A stretch of DNA of 64,000 nt, from positions 3,544,001 to 3,608,000 of the forward strand of contig NZ_CP095071.1 of assembly GCF_022919575.1 (NCBI RefSeq). Direction: 5' to 3'. The notes under the pieces are model-generated. The model was not told the origin of the DNA. It worked only from the letters and a program-made list of their open reading frames with translations, and did not search any database. The translations under genes and the position numbers were made by a program. The DNA is from Gracilibacillus salinarum (GTDB taxonomy: Bacteria > Bacillota > Bacilli > Bacillales > Amphibacillaceae). Each line of letters opens with the position of its first letter. The first letter of the stretch is position 1. Positions 51,226 through 60,230 of the stretch are shown one piece after another.

Positions 51226-52899
51226 ATGAGCGTTGAAGTCATTACTATTATTCTAGTACTGATCACCTTTGCCATTTATACGGGAATTGGCTGGTGGTCA
51301 AGGGTTAAGGATACTTCTAACTTCTATGTTGCAGGACAAGGTGTGCCGACAGTAGCAAACGGTGCTGCGATTGCAGCAGACTGGATGTCAGCGGCCTCTT
51401 TTATTTCAATGGCAGGGTTGGTCGCATTCCTAGGGTATGACGGTACGATTTACTTGATGGGCTGGACTGGTGGCTATGTTCTCTTAGCGCTATTACTTGC
51501 TCCTTATTTGCGTAAGTTCGGTAAGTTTACCGTGCCAGACTTTATTGGTGATCGTTTCTATTCCAATGGTGCACGTGCGGTAGCTGCTGTTGCTACGATA
51601 TTTATTTCACTGACGTATATTTCTGGGCAGATGCGTGGTGTCGGAATTGTATTCAGTCGTTATTTACAAGTTGATATCGTTATCGGTGTTTTAATTGGGA
51701 TGGCAATCGTTGGTTTCTTTGCATTACTTGGTGGGATGAAAGGGGTCACCTGGACACAGGCGATTCAGTATTTTGTCATTATTATCGCATTTTTAATTCC
51801 GGCGTTTGCGATTTCTTTTCAGTTAACAGGTAATCCCATTCCTCAACTTGCTTTAACGAGCAGTGATATTGTTGAGCGTCTGGGCGAGATACAAATTGAC
51901 CTTGGCATGACGGAATACATGGCGCCATTTACCGATCTCTCGTTACTGAATGTGTTTATGATTACGTTAGCATTGATGGCAGGGACTGCCGGACTTCCAC
52001 ACGTAATCGTACGCTTCTATACGGTGAAAAGTGTACGTGCTGCGCGTTGGTCAGCGGTTTGGGCAATTATTTTCATCGGACTTCTATATTTAACGGCTCC
52101 CGCTGTTGGCGCGTTTGCCAAATATAATTTAATCGATACGATTGCGGACAAACCATTAGAAGAAGTGCAGAATATAGATTGGGTAAATAAATGGGAAGCA
52201 ACTGGGCTATTGCAATTAGACGATATAAACGGTGATGGAACGGTTAACTTTACTGGTGGGGAAGATAATGAAGTTGTTATTGATGGCGACATTATCGTAT
52301 TGTCCACCCCTGAAGTTGCGAAATTATCTCCTTTCATCATTGCACTGGTTGCAGCTGGAGGGTTAGCAGCAGCCTTATCGACGGCATCTGGGTTGTTAAT
52401 TACGATGACAAGTGCAGTCTCGCATGATATCTATTACCGGATTTTTAATAAAAAGGCCTCGGAATCACAACGGTTGCTGGTTGGTCGGATGACGCTGCTG
52501 GCTGCACTGGCAGTCGCGGCATATGTCGGCATTAATCCGCCAGGCTTTGCCGGTGAAGTGGTAGCACTTGCCTTCGGTTTAGGAGCGGCCAGTTTGTTCC
52601 CGGTTATCCTCTTAGGTATTTTTGATAAACGAATGAATAAAGAAGGTGCGGTAGCTGGTATTATTACTGGTTTAAGCTTTACGCTGATCATGATTGGTGC
52701 TATTCTCTCTCCGTCGATTTTTGGAACGGAGCAACCAATTCTAAATAGCTTCTTTGGTATTAATGCCCAAGGTGTTGGGGTAGTGGGGATGGTACTTAAC
52801 TTCATTGTCAGTTTTATTGTATCCCGTATAACACCAGAACCGCCTCAAGAAATACAGGAATTAATAGAAAATGTTCGTGCACCTGAGCTGGATGAATAA
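51226..52899 (+). CDS. Sodium:solute symporter, VC_2705/acetate-type subfamily
   Basis: 557 residues, about 13-14 helices. FYVAGQGVPTVANGAAIAAD (about 31-50), SAASFISMAGL, GLAAALSTASGLLITMTSA (about 385) and SHDIYYR match ActP-like carriers. An insertion around 325-350 (DINGDGTVNFTGGEDNE) resembles a calcium-loop and is typical of this subfamily. GGAGGGG precedes ATG 51226. It probably imports a short carboxylate such as acetate; the substrate is not proven. Confidence 0.9.
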   Translation: MSVEVITIILVLITFAIYTGIGWWSRVKDTSNFYVAGQGVPTVANGAAIAADWMSAASFISMAGLVAFLGYDGTIYLMGWTGGYVLLALLLAPYLRKFGKFTVPDFIGDRFYSNGARAVAAVATIFISLTYISGQMRGVGIVFSRYLQVDIVIGVLIGMAIVGFFALLGGMKGVTWTQAIQYFVIIIAFLIPAFAISFQLTGNPIPQLALTSSDIVERLGEIQIDLGMTEYMAPFTDLSLLNVFMITLALMAGTAGLPHVIVRFYTVKSVRAARWSAVWAIIFIGLLYLTAPAVGAFAKYNLIDTIADKPLEEVQNIDWVNKWEATGLLQLDDINGDGTVNFTGGEDNEVVIDGDIIVLSTPEVAKLSPFIIALVAAGGLAAALSTASGLLITMTSAVSHDIYYRIFNKKASESQRLLVGRMTLLAALAVAAYVGINPPGFAGEVVALAFGLGAASLFPVILLGIFDKRMNKEGAVAGIITGLSFTLIMIGAILSPSIFGTEQPILNSFFGINAQGVGVVGMVLNFIVSFIVSRITPEPPQEIQELIENVRAPELDE

Positions 52900-52927
52900 T
52901 TAGCACTTGGTGCAAAGGAGGAAGAAA

Positions 52928-53386
52928 ATGGATTGGACACTGGCTATTGCTGGCTTATTAGTGATTTTATATATTCTCCATCCATGGTTTACTATTCAAA
53001 CGTTTCAAAAAGTGATCGGGATAACCTTTTTTCTAGAGCTCTTTTATCTAACAGGTCATTATTTAATGGCCTGGCCTTTTCCAACACCGCTTATACTTGT
53101 TCAGCTTTTTGTTGTGTCTGGGCTCGGGGTAGTGTTAGGCGTAGTCTTCTCACGGATTTGGCCACTCCCATTAGAAAAAGGATTTGAGCGGATCATCCGG
53201 ACATTCCTGATCGTTATACCATCTCTTGGATTAGGAATGGGACTGCAGGTTCTTCTACAAGGAACCCAGCCTACTCAGGCGATTTATTTACTATTCGCCT
53301 TAGCAGCATGGCTCGGATCAGGAAGATTTGTACGTGAGGCTAAAGAAGTGCCGGTTCAACACAAAAGGGTAGAAGGCATAACTTGA
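52928..53386 (+). CDS. Membrane protein of unknown function in the symporter operon
   Basis: 152 residues from ATG 52928 (AAAGGAGGAAG upstream). Four or five helices are predicted by hydrophobicity (about 5-22, 28-48, 53-77, 95-117, 121-138). It lies 28 bases after the symporter gene with no terminator between, so it is probably co-transcribed. I do not recognise a family. An accessory role for the symporter is inference. Confidence 0.7.
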   Translation: MDWTLAIAGLLVILYILHPWFTIQTFQKVIGITFFLELFYLTGHYLMAWPFPTPLILVQLFVVSGLGVVLGVVFSRIWPLPLEKGFERIIRTFLIVIPSLGLGMGLQVLLQGTQPTQAIYLLFALAAWLGSGRFVREAKEVPVQHKRVEGIT

Positions 53387-53403
53387 TATCGAAAGTTACA
53401 TGT

Positions 53404-53441
53404 AGGAGTACAAATCGTTCAGGGTTTGTACTCCTGCTTTT
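53404..53441 (+). terminator. Terminator of the symporter operon
   Basis: AGGAGTACAAA (53404-53414) and TTTGTACTCCT (53425-53435) form a perfect 11-bp stem followed by GCTTTT. Confidence 0.9.
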
Positions 53442-53566
53442 ATGGGTGTAACAGTGGGGGTCAAAAACCCCCACTGATCAAAGTCTCACTTTATATGCTG
53501 CTGTTTTTAATGTTAGAATACTATCAGAAAATGATCAGTAATCAATATAGAAAAGGTGGCATACAT

Positions 53567-53938
53567 ATGAAATTATTCTTTCGATCTATCTATTCGTTCT
53601 TCCTGTTTGTAGCAGGTGTCTTGCATTTTGTTCGTGAGCGCGGCTTCCGCCGGATTGTTCCAAAAATACTTCCCTTCAGGCGAGCGATCGTTTTAATAAC
53701 AGGTGTTTTTGAAATAATCTTTGCTATCTTGCTCTGGGTGAAAAAAGGCCAGCAAATTACAAGCAAACTGTTAGCCTTGTTTATGGTGGCTGTCTTTCCA
53801 GCAAATGTGTACATGGCGGTGAAGAAAATATCATTTCGCCCGGGGGAAAAGGCAAATCCATGGGTCTTATGGTTGCGACTGCCGCTGCAAATTCCTTTGA
53901 TTATTGGCGCGTTAACGTTGGGGAGGAGAGCAAAGTGA
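53567..53938 (+). CDS. DoxX-family membrane protein
   Basis: 123 residues from ATG 53567 (AAAGGTGG upstream). There are four hydrophobic segments and the motif AGVLHFVRERGFRRIVPK (about 16-33), then ILITGVFEIIFAILL-like sequence (about 40-56) and VFPANVYMAVKK. This is the DoxX/YphA-like small four-helix family. The physiological role is uncertain, possibly redox or membrane stress. It stands alone with its own terminator. Confidence 0.78.
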   Translation: MKLFFRSIYSFFLFVAGVLHFVRERGFRRIVPKILPFRRAIVLITGVFEIIFAILLWVKKGQQITSKLLALFMVAVFPANVYMAVKKISFRPGEKANPWVLWLRLPLQIPLIIGALTLGRRAK

Positions 53939-53956
53939 TACTCCGCAACTGTTAAT

Positions 53957-54001
53957 AAAAAATCCTGCCTTCTCCAACGAAATGGAAGGCAGGATTTTTT
54001 T
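53957..54001. terminator. Bidirectional terminator
   Basis: AAAATCCTGCCTTC and GAAGGCAGGATTTT form a 14-bp stem with A and T runs on either side, between DoxX and the convergent cupin gene. Confidence 0.93.
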
Positions 54002-54018
54002 ATCATTATATAAGTATG

Positions 54019-54540
54019 CTAATACCGATGTTGTACAGGTCCGATATAAGTAGATGACTGAATTGGTGCAACAGCTTGCTGCCATAATTGCTGATTCAAA
54101 CCGTACGTGTATGCCATCACTTCTGGTGGAGTTAAACGTAACAGGTCTGATCCAAGAATAACTTCTGGATTAGGGGCATCAAAGATTGCTAATAAATGAG
54201 TGTGATCTGTCAGTGCTATTTCGTAATGCCACCAGCCTTGAGGGACATTAGCCACCTGGCCTGGCGTTATTTGGAATTGCATTAGTTGCTTTGTATCTGG
54301 ATTCAATATTGCTACCAGTGCAGAGCCGCTGATGCAATAGACCAATTCAGAAGCATTTTGATGATAATGTGGTTCTACAATATGCTGATTGCTTAAGAAA
54401 ATATCTAATAAGGATAAATTTTTTAAAGTGTTCATTTGCTTCTGACCGACAATGTTAATGTAGTTCTGATTATCTTGGACAAAAAAAGGACTATCATTGA
54501 CATCAAACGTAAATTGTAATGCTTTTTGTTGATCATGCAT
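54019..54540 (-). CDS. Cupin-domain protein
   Basis: 173 residues from the ATG at 54540 (AAAGGTGGG upstream on the minus strand). Cupin motif 1 is PHYHQNASELVYCISG (HxH...E, about 69-84) and motif 2 VPQGWWHYEIAL with the last His (about 110-121). One metal-binding barrel resembling germin or oxalate-decarboxylase halves. No substrate can be named; the isolated gene gives no context. Confidence 0.8.
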   Translation of the reverse strand: MHDQQKALQFTFDVNDSPFFVQDNQNYINIVGQKQMNTLKNLSLLDIFLSNQHIVEPHYHQNASELVYCISGSALVAILNPDTKQLMQFQITPGQVANVPQGWWHYEIALTDHTHLLAIFDAPNPEVILGSDLLRLTPPEVMAYTYGLNQQLWQQAVAPIQSSTYIGPVQHRY

Positions 54541-54712
54541 GTTTTTTCCCACCTTTCCGTATAAATTATGCGAATGCCCAGAAATTGTTCTTCCTTTTCT
54601 CCACTCCTGTACACACACCTATAGGTAAATCGAATACGCTAGGTATAAAGTGTGCGGAAGCAAAATAGAGCTCTCTTTTTAAGTATATTGAACATAGAAG
54701 GGGTGGGATGGG

Positions 54713-55324
54713 ATGGAAAAGAAAAAATTTCTAGTGTTAGGACATCCTCGCAGTGGAACAGGGTTCACTGCAAAATTATTACGACAATTCGGGTATGATA
54801 TTGGTCATGAATCAATGGGAGCTGATGGTATCAGCAGCTGGATGCTTGCTGTTGATGATTATCAAGTGTTTATTGATCCGAAAATCCGGAGACCCGATTT
54901 CGATTTTGATTATATTATTATGTGTGTGCGAAATCCGGTAGATATGATTAGCAGCGTTTATTATACAGAGAATTTGTCACCTTACAGTCTTAATTTCCGG
55001 AAGAAATATGTGAATGTCGATGGATTAAATAATATAGAAGTAGCTGTTAAAAGTGTATTGGAATGGTATCGTCTGATTGAAAAGCAGCGTCCTCATCTGA
55101 AACTTCGAATTGATCGCGATCCGGAAGTGAAACTGCATGCCTTTTTAAGAAGATTCGTAGATCCAGAGACAGCAACAATAGCTAAACTAGGGAAAGTGAA
55201 TACACGCAAACATAATGAATTGAGTTTAGATGCCATTATCGAGCATTGTAATCCCGCCTTACGGGAAGAACTGCGAGCATTCTGTCATTTATATGAATAC
55301 CGTCTATCTTTCAACAGGCGATAA
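54713..55324 (+). CDS. Sulfotransferase-like protein 1
   Basis: 203 residues. LGHPRSGTGFTAKLLRQFGY (about 8-27) is the 5'-phosphosulfate loop of PAPS-dependent sulfotransferases, and IIMCVRNPVDMISSVYY (about 66-82) holds the 3'-phosphate Arg-Asn-Pro segment. The acceptor is unknown. It is directly followed by a second sulfotransferase-like gene 18 bases later, so the two may be co-transcribed. ATG 54713 follows GGGGTGGGATG. Confidence 0.82.
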   Translation: MEKKKFLVLGHPRSGTGFTAKLLRQFGYDIGHESMGADGISSWMLAVDDYQVFIDPKIRRPDFDFDYIIMCVRNPVDMISSVYYTENLSPYSLNFRKKYVNVDGLNNIEVAVKSVLEWYRLIEKQRPHLKLRIDRDPEVKLHAFLRRFVDPETATIAKLGKVNTRKHNELSLDAIIEHCNPALREELRAFCHLYEYRLSFNRR

Positions 55325-55342
55325 AGGAGCTGCTGAACCATT

Positions 55343-55846
55343 ATGATCATTTCACATAAGCATAAATTTATTTTTATTAAGACAAGAAAAACAGCCGGTA
55401 CGAGCATCGAAATATCACTGTCGAGATATTGTGGTGACCAGGACATCATCACACCGATCAGTCCGAAAGATGAGAAAATAAGAAAAAAACTCGGCAAGCA
55501 GCCACAACATTACCATAAATTATATAACCATATGCGAGCGCAGCAGATAAAAAAGTTCGTTGGAGAGGAAATATGGAAGGATTATTATACGTTCTGTTTT
55601 GATCGGATCTATACAATTAATGATCAAGTATGTGTCGACAAAGTTGGCCGATTTGAGCATTTACAAGAGGATTTAGCTGAAATATGTGACACAATTGGTC
55701 TACCATTTGATGGATGGCTGCCTAATGCCAAAAGTGATTACAGGAAAGACAAACGACCTTATCGAGCCTATTACACTGCTGAACAGAGAGTTCTCATTGA
55801 GAAACAATTTGCCAAAGAGATTGCGTTGTTTGGCTATCAATTTTAA
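55343..55846 (+). CDS. Sulfotransferase-like protein 2, internally shortened
   Basis: 167 residues where the family-2 sulfotransferases have about 230-240. The 5' loop HKFIFIKTRKTAGTSIEISL (about 7-26) is intact. The expected FVRNPWDR...YW segment is missing: FCFDR joins straight to IYTINDQVCVDKVGRFEHL (about 85-103). That suggests an in-frame deletion of about 60-70 residues including the 3'-phosphate-binding Arg/Ser. AAAGGAG precedes ATG 55343. It may be inactive. A 52-bp tandem array begins 14 bases after the stop. Confidence 0.75.
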   Translation: MIISHKHKFIFIKTRKTAGTSIEISLSRYCGDQDIITPISPKDEKIRKKLGKQPQHYHKLYNHMRAQQIKKFVGEEIWKDYYTFCFDRIYTINDQVCVDKVGRFEHLQEDLAEICDTIGLPFDGWLPNAKSDYRKDKRPYRAYYTAEQRVLIEKQFAKEIALFGYQF

Positions 55847-55860
55847 GTGTATACAAGGAC

Positions 55861-56063
55861 AAAACGGATGTCGAGAAGCGTTCGAATGACCGGTAGAAGG
55901 GCTCAAACGGCCAAAACGGATGTCGAGAAGCGTTCGAATGTCCAATAGAAGGGCTCAAACGGCCAAAACGGATGTCGAGAAGCGTTCGAATGTCCGATAG
56001 AAGGGCTCAAACGGCCAAAACGGATGTCGAGAAGCGTTCAAATGTCCGATAGAGGAGCTCAAT
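55861..56063 (+). repeat. 52-bp tandem array, four units, unrelated to the first
   Basis: Units begin AAAACGGATGTCGAGAAGCG at 55861, 55913, 55965 and 56017, spaced exactly 52. Each continues TTCGAATGTCCGATAGAAGG and GCTCAAACGGCC. The last is partial or diverged. It contains a small dyad TCGAGAAGCGTTCGA. The sequence is unrelated to that of 14727-15175, but the period is the same. Confidence 0.93.
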
Positions 56064-56224
56064 CGGGATCGTATCAGTGTTTCATCTACCGTAGTTACTT
56101 GATAATTCATCGGGAGTACCAAGTTTCGTTATCCTTCTGTTATTAATGGTGCAGGACGGACAATGATTTTATCAGCGCCTTTGGTAAGCCGTTCCCCACA
56201 TGACGCAAAGAGATTTGTAGAAGG

Positions 56225-56335
56225 TATTCCAACGCATGAAACATTTCAAAATGATAAATAAACAGCTAGTTGACAAAATCCATATTATAGCTAGTTGTAT
56301 TAGTTAAGGCCAGGCAGGTTTATGCCCGGTTTTCT
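56225..56335 (+). repeat. 3' fragment of the dispersed repeat
   Basis: AAATCCATATTATAG (about 56276-56290), then GTTGTATTAGTTAAGG and GGTTTATGCCCGGTTTTCTT match the right end of copy C (50410-50500). It forms the intergenic end of the convergent APC gene. 56064-56224 shows nothing else. Confidence 0.65.
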
Positions 56336-57642
56336 TGTTTATTCCATCTTCTCTTAACAAAGACAGTCGTGATTCCGATCAGGGCGCTGAACAATAGGCT
56401 GATCCAAAAACCAGGGCGGATTGATTCGTCAAGTAGTGTGCCAGTAACGGCTACACCTATTAATAGAAGGCCAGCAAGATACATACTTTTTTTGATTATG
56501 TTTGTTTTCGGTATCAGGCGCCAGGCAGACAGAATAATAAACGTCCAATTCCCTAACAGCATGATGCCAGCTGCAGTGGTCATGTATTCATAAATACGAT
56601 CAGGGAGCAATAGTGCAGTAATGACCGATGCTGCCAAACCGACGGAAGCTAGTAATAAGGAAGGAAGCGGCAGCTGTTTGAATGCTTTGGCTTTTTTGGC
56701 AAAAAATCGTGGTGCATCATTATCCTCTGCCATGGTTACTAACAACGTAACCACACCGAATAAAGCAGCTGTCAATGTTGAGAAGCCTGCTATAATGATT
56801 GCTCCGTTAAAAAGCGTAGCAAAAACAGGCCAAGTATACGCTGATAATACAGTAACGAAGGGGCTCTCATCGATTCGGAACTGACTGATGGGAAGGAGCC
56901 AGACAGCAAGCAAAAGTGATAGTGGATAAAGAATAGCAAGAATACCAAGCATCACTTGTCCTGTTTTGGGAGCATCATCTTGCTTCTTTAAACGGATTGT
57001 CATTAAGCCAATCACTTCGATTCCGCCAAAGGCATAGAGCGCATAGATCAAAGAGCTCCAGAAACCAATCATGCCATTGGAAAACCAATTCTCAGCAGGG
57101 ACAGCAATAGTCGAACTGTCCTGCGAAAGTCCACCGGCTACTACGAAGATAGCAAAAATAATAAAGATTACGATTGCAGCGGTTTTTATTACTGCCAGTA
57201 TGTCCTCGATGCGATCAAAACCTCTCGTCCCAAGAAGAATAACAGCGATAGCTAATGCAGCATAGCCGGCAGCAAATATCCATAACTCTATCTTTGGGAA
57301 CCATTCTTTCGTTAATAGCGCTAGTCCGATCAATTGACTGCCCATTATCAAAATACTGGATATCCAATAATTCCAGCCACAACTGAAGCCAGCCCATTTT
57401 CCGAAGGCTTTTTCCGCATAATAACAGAAAGATCCGGCCTGTGGGTCTCTTGCCGACATCGATGCTAAGCAATGAAAGACGATATAAGTACAGGCTGTGG
57501 CGATAAGAAAAGAGAAGACAATCGATGGTCCTGTTAATTGAAGTCCGATTCCTGATCCAAGAAAGAAGCCAGTTCCTATCGTACAGCCAAGTCCAGTTAA
57601 TACTAGTTGCCACCATGTAATCTGATTTGTTGCGTTCTCCAT
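56320..57642 (-). CDS. APC-family amino acid permease
   Basis: 440 residues, twelve helices. It starts NQITWWQLVLTGLGCTIGTG, the substrate-binding GxGIGxG-like segment being GCTIGTGFFLGSGIGLQ (about 19-35). ASMSARDPQAGSFCYYAEKA (about 61-80) and FGGIEVIGLM (about 205) are family signatures. It is a proton- or sodium-coupled amino acid carrier; the substrate cannot be told. GGGGTATGC precedes the start. The LysE exporter is upstream on the same strand (46-base gap), suggesting a two-gene operon. Confidence 0.88.
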   Translation of the reverse strand: MENATNQITWWQLVLTGLGCTIGTGFFLGSGIGLQLTGPSIVFSFLIATACTYIVFHCLASMSARDPQAGSFCYYAEKAFGKWAGFSCGWNYWISSILIMGSQLIGLALLTKEWFPKIELWIFAAGYAALAIAVILLGTRGFDRIEDILAVIKTAAIVIFIIFAIFVVAGGLSQDSSTIAVPAENWFSNGMIGFWSSLIYALYAFGGIEVIGLMTIRLKKQDDAPKTGQVMLGILAILYPLSLLLAVWLLPISQFRIDESPFVTVLSAYTWPVFATLFNGAIIIAGFSTLTAALFGVVTLLVTMAEDNDAPRFFAKKAKAFKQLPLPSLLLASVGLAASVITALLLPDRIYEYMTTAAGIMLLGNWTFIILSAWRLIPKTNIIKKSMYLAGLLLIGVAVTGTLLDESIRPGFWISLLFSALIGITTVFVKRRWNKQENRA

Positions 57643-57688
57643 TTTGCATACCCCTTAACTAAATATGATTAGTATGAGGTAAGATGGC

Positions 57689-58306
57689 TTAAAATATAAC
57701 GATGAGCGCTTGATAACCAAAATAAATGCCGAATCCAATTAGGGATAACCCTGTTACAATGGAAATAAGGGTCAACGTTCGCTGGGGCAGCACTCTACGT
57801 GAACCGCTTGAGACAATCGCCATTAGAAGGTCCCATGACATAATACCAATGACAATAGCTGTGCTGTACCACACTATTTGTTCTGTCTGATATTTTTCCA
57901 TTGTATCGGCAAGTACTGAACCGTATATACCGAGCCAGAATAAGATCGATAAAGGATTACTAATGGATAAGAGAAAACCTGTGGTGAATGTTTTGCGCAA
58001 AGAATGTCTTTCTGCTTGTCCATCTAATTTATGAGAGGACATGATACTCTCGATCCCGGTGTATAATAGAACAAACGAGCCAAATAACCAAAGAAATGTT
58101 TTCGCAAATGGTGTTTCGAGTAAATGAACCATACCGAAATAAATGGCAATAATGAAGCATAATTCGGCTAGAATAGATCCGATTCCTAATATCCAGGCAT
58201 GCAGAAATCCATTTTTAATCCCTTGATTAAACTGTGCCGCATTAACTGGACCAATCGGGGCTGCTAAGGATACACCTAATAATATATAACTTAGAAAAAG
58301 GGTCAC
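57689..58306 (-). CDS. LysE/RhtB-family amino acid exporter
   Basis: 205 residues, six helices. The N-terminal LLGVSLAAPIGPVNAAQFNQ (about 8-27) is the LysE signature, and SISNPLSILFWLGIYGS (about 115-131) the second. I choose the GTG at 58306 because AGGAG is eight bases upstream; the GTG at 58315 touches that site. It exports amino acids or homoserine-lactone-like compounds. It is first in a probable operon with the APC permease. Confidence 0.88.
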   Translation of the reverse strand: MTLFLSYILLGVSLAAPIGPVNAAQFNQGIKNGFLHAWILGIGSILAELCFIIAIYFGMVHLLETPFAKTFLWLFGSFVLLYTGIESIMSSHKLDGQAERHSLRKTFTTGFLLSISNPLSILFWLGIYGSVLADTMEKYQTEQIVWYSTAIVIGIMSWDLLMAIVSSGSRRVLPQRTLTLISIVTGLSLIGFGIYFGYQALIVIF

Positions 58307-58390
58307 AATGTTCACTCCTAATATGAAGAATAGCTTGTACTATTTTATTGGAGTATGAACCCAGATATGAATAAGAAGGAGAGATAATCG

Positions 58391-59044
58391 ATGCAAGTAA
58401 CAATGGAATGGACATATAAGACACCAAAAGGTACGAAAACAAACTTTTATTCGGAACAGCTTCATGCAAAAGATGCGTTAATGATTGCGGCAGATATGGA
58501 GAGATGGCAACGAGTAGAGTCGCTTGTGTTTGTTGATTACCGTGGAAATCGCTGGAGTGAGAAAGAATTACGGGCCTATACAGAAGAAATTGCAACAGAA
58601 CCTCATGATATTACGGTCTTCTTTGATGGAGGATTTGAACTGGCTCAGTATAAAGCTGGATTAGGTTGTGTTGTCTACTATCATCAGAATGGCAAGGCGT
58701 ATCGCTATCGTTTCAGCAAGTACCTGGAGGAAATCAATACAAACAATGAAGCTGAATATGCCTCCTTGTATCAATGTCTGGAACTGCTGGAGGAATTAGG
58801 CGTACACGATTTGCCAGTGACATTTAAAGGAGATTCAAAGGTAGTTATCCATCAGCTGGCAGGTGAATGGCCGTGTATGGAAGAAACATTGAATCGCTGG
58901 GCGGACAAAATTGAGCAGAAGCTTGAGCAAATGGGGATCGATCCCGTGTATCAAAGCATTCCTCGAAAAGCGAATAATGAAGCGCATAAGTTAGCTGCTA
59001 AGGCATTAGATGGAGTCGAGACCAATAGTACAATCGAAGTGTAA
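58391..59044 (+). CDS. RNase H-like protein (YpeP type)
   Basis: 217 residues. The N-terminal 70 residues form an extra domain (YSEQLHAKDALMIAADMERW). A C-terminal RNase H fold follows with acidic residues in VFFDGGFELAQYKAGLG (about 77-93), NTNNEAEYASL (about 117-127), FKGDSKVVIHQL (about 146) and KANNEAHKLA (about 197). The DEDx residues needed for two-metal catalysis appear present. Similar Bacillus proteins are called YpeP; RNA/DNA-hybrid cleavage is plausible, not shown. Confidence 0.82.
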   Translation: MQVTMEWTYKTPKGTKTNFYSEQLHAKDALMIAADMERWQRVESLVFVDYRGNRWSEKELRAYTEEIATEPHDITVFFDGGFELAQYKAGLGCVVYYHQNGKAYRYRFSKYLEEINTNNEAEYASLYQCLELLEELGVHDLPVTFKGDSKVVIHQLAGEWPCMEETLNRWADKIEQKLEQMGIDPVYQSIPRKANNEAHKLAAKALDGVETNSTIEV

Positions 59045-59072
59045 CAGACAACAACGCTTGAATCAGTAGGAT

Positions 59073-59714
59073 TCAAGCGTTTAATGTGTCCACAAATGCA
59101 TATAAAGAATCTATATTCGTTAGATTTTTGTTACAAATTTCAGGGTTCTTACAAATATAATTTCCTTTTTTAGAATACATTCCACGCATTTGTCCTTTTT
59201 TCTTGACGGTAAATAGGGATACTTCCTCAAGGCCGTTGCAAATCGAACAAACCCCTTTTTGTTGTGATAATTCCTGATATCCTTCAATACCAGTAAATTT
59301 CCCTTCCTTCTTTGGTATCAGTATGCAAGTCTTTCCTGATCCTTTGTCTACCCAACGCCAATATACCATTTCTTTACGATCAAGCTCATCGATAGCTGGT
59401 GTGTGCAGTTTCTTTATTTTAGGGAAGGCTTTTTCCAGTTGCTTGTCACTAACAATGGGAAATGGAATTACATATTGCTTTAATTGCTGTAAAAAACGTC
59501 GCATATCTTCTTGGTCTTGAATAGCAGATAAGTTTGCGAGAAGTTGTTTTTGTTCTGGTGACGCCAATCGAACCGTGCGCTCTATTTCTTCTTGCGCCAA
59601 CTCCTGAACAGCCTGAATCACACCTTGATCAATTGAGTTTGCTTGAGCAGAGACAGATCGATAGAGTTGTTGTTCAATATGATGATATTGATCTGGATAT
59701 AGAAAACTTTCCAA
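59073..59714 (-). CDS. FusB-type EF-G-binding protein
   Basis: 213 residues from TTG 59714 (AAGGAGGAATTGAC upstream on the minus strand), exactly the size of FusB/FusC. The helical N-terminal domain is followed by a treble-clef zinc finger: CSICNG (about 159-164) and CKNPEIC (about 190-196). FusB-family proteins bind elongation factor G and help it leave stalled ribosomes; some give fusidic-acid resistance. Chromosomal relatives are common in Bacillaceae and often only modest in protection. Confidence 0.85.
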   Translation of the reverse strand: MESFLYPDQYHHIEQQLYRSVSAQANSIDQGVIQAVQELAQEEIERTVRLASPEQKQLLANLSAIQDQEDMRRFLQQLKQYVIPFPIVSDKQLEKAFPKIKKLHTPAIDELDRKEMVYWRWVDKGSGKTCILIPKKEGKFTGIEGYQELSQQKGVCSICNGLEEVSLFTVKKKGQMRGMYSKKGNYICKNPEICNKNLTNIDSLYAFVDTLNA

Positions 59715-59805
59715 AGTCAATTCCTCCTTCAACAAGTAATAGTATAACAAAAAGGAAGCAAAAAAATATGGCAAGAATGATGTACACTCATTCTTGCCAT
59801 ATCGC

Positions 59806-60066
59806 TCACATTCTCTTATATACAATTTTTTTAATGGTTTCTACTGATAAGCAATAGTTTTCCGATAAATGTAGCAAGGATTTTCCTTGTGTAAAGTCCG
59901 CTCGAATTTGTTTATTTCGCTGTTCATAATAGGCACGGTTTCCTGAACGTGATCCCCATTTATGTCGCTGATCTTTCTTAGGAATATATAAAGTTTCTCC
60001 TTGAACATACACCTGTATTGCTTGTAATAATTCATCAGGTAACAGTTCCTGCGCTTTTGTTCTCAT
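59806..60066 (-). CDS. CD3324-family helix-turn-helix protein
   Basis: 86 residues from ATG 60066 with AAGGAG about 10 bases upstream. LLPDELLQAIQVYVQGETLY (about 8-27), IPKK, then RSGNRAYYEQRNKQIRADF and a helix-turn-helix LLHLSENYCLSVETIKKIVY (about 63-82). The Mor-like family is common in Firmicutes and presumed to bind DNA; no target is known. Confidence 0.8.
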   Translation of the reverse strand: MRTKAQELLPDELLQAIQVYVQGETLYIPKKDQRHKWGSRSGNRAYYEQRNKQIRADFTQGKSLLHLSENYCLSVETIKKIVYKRM

Positions 60067-60101
60067 TGTCGGCCAGCTCCTTAGATATAATGTCGCTAAG
60101 G

Positions 60102-60230
60102 GCAAAACTGGCGTAAGTAAGGCGATAGAACCTTACCCATACAAAATATCGCCTTAATTCTCCAGCTTTGCATGGGTTGGCAGGAATCCAGGCAATATGA
60201 TTGTCATTGCCATTTCGTAACACCTCCACT
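60102..60230 (-). other. Structured leader upstream of the CD3324 gene
   Basis: A perfect 10-bp inverted repeat TAAGGCGATA/TATCGCCTTA (60118-60127, 60147-60156) lies 36-90 bases before the gene on its transcript. Before it, on the minus strand, GGAGGTGTTACGA precedes an ATG for a 19-residue frame (MAMTIILPGFLPTHAKLEN). This could be a leader peptide/attenuator or chance. Confidence 0.35.

Noticed and set aside
60035..60229. 64-residue minus-strand frame ending in the CD3324 start
   Set aside because: Weak ribosome context and it spans the perfect hairpin; the leader-RNA reading seemed more likely, though not certain.
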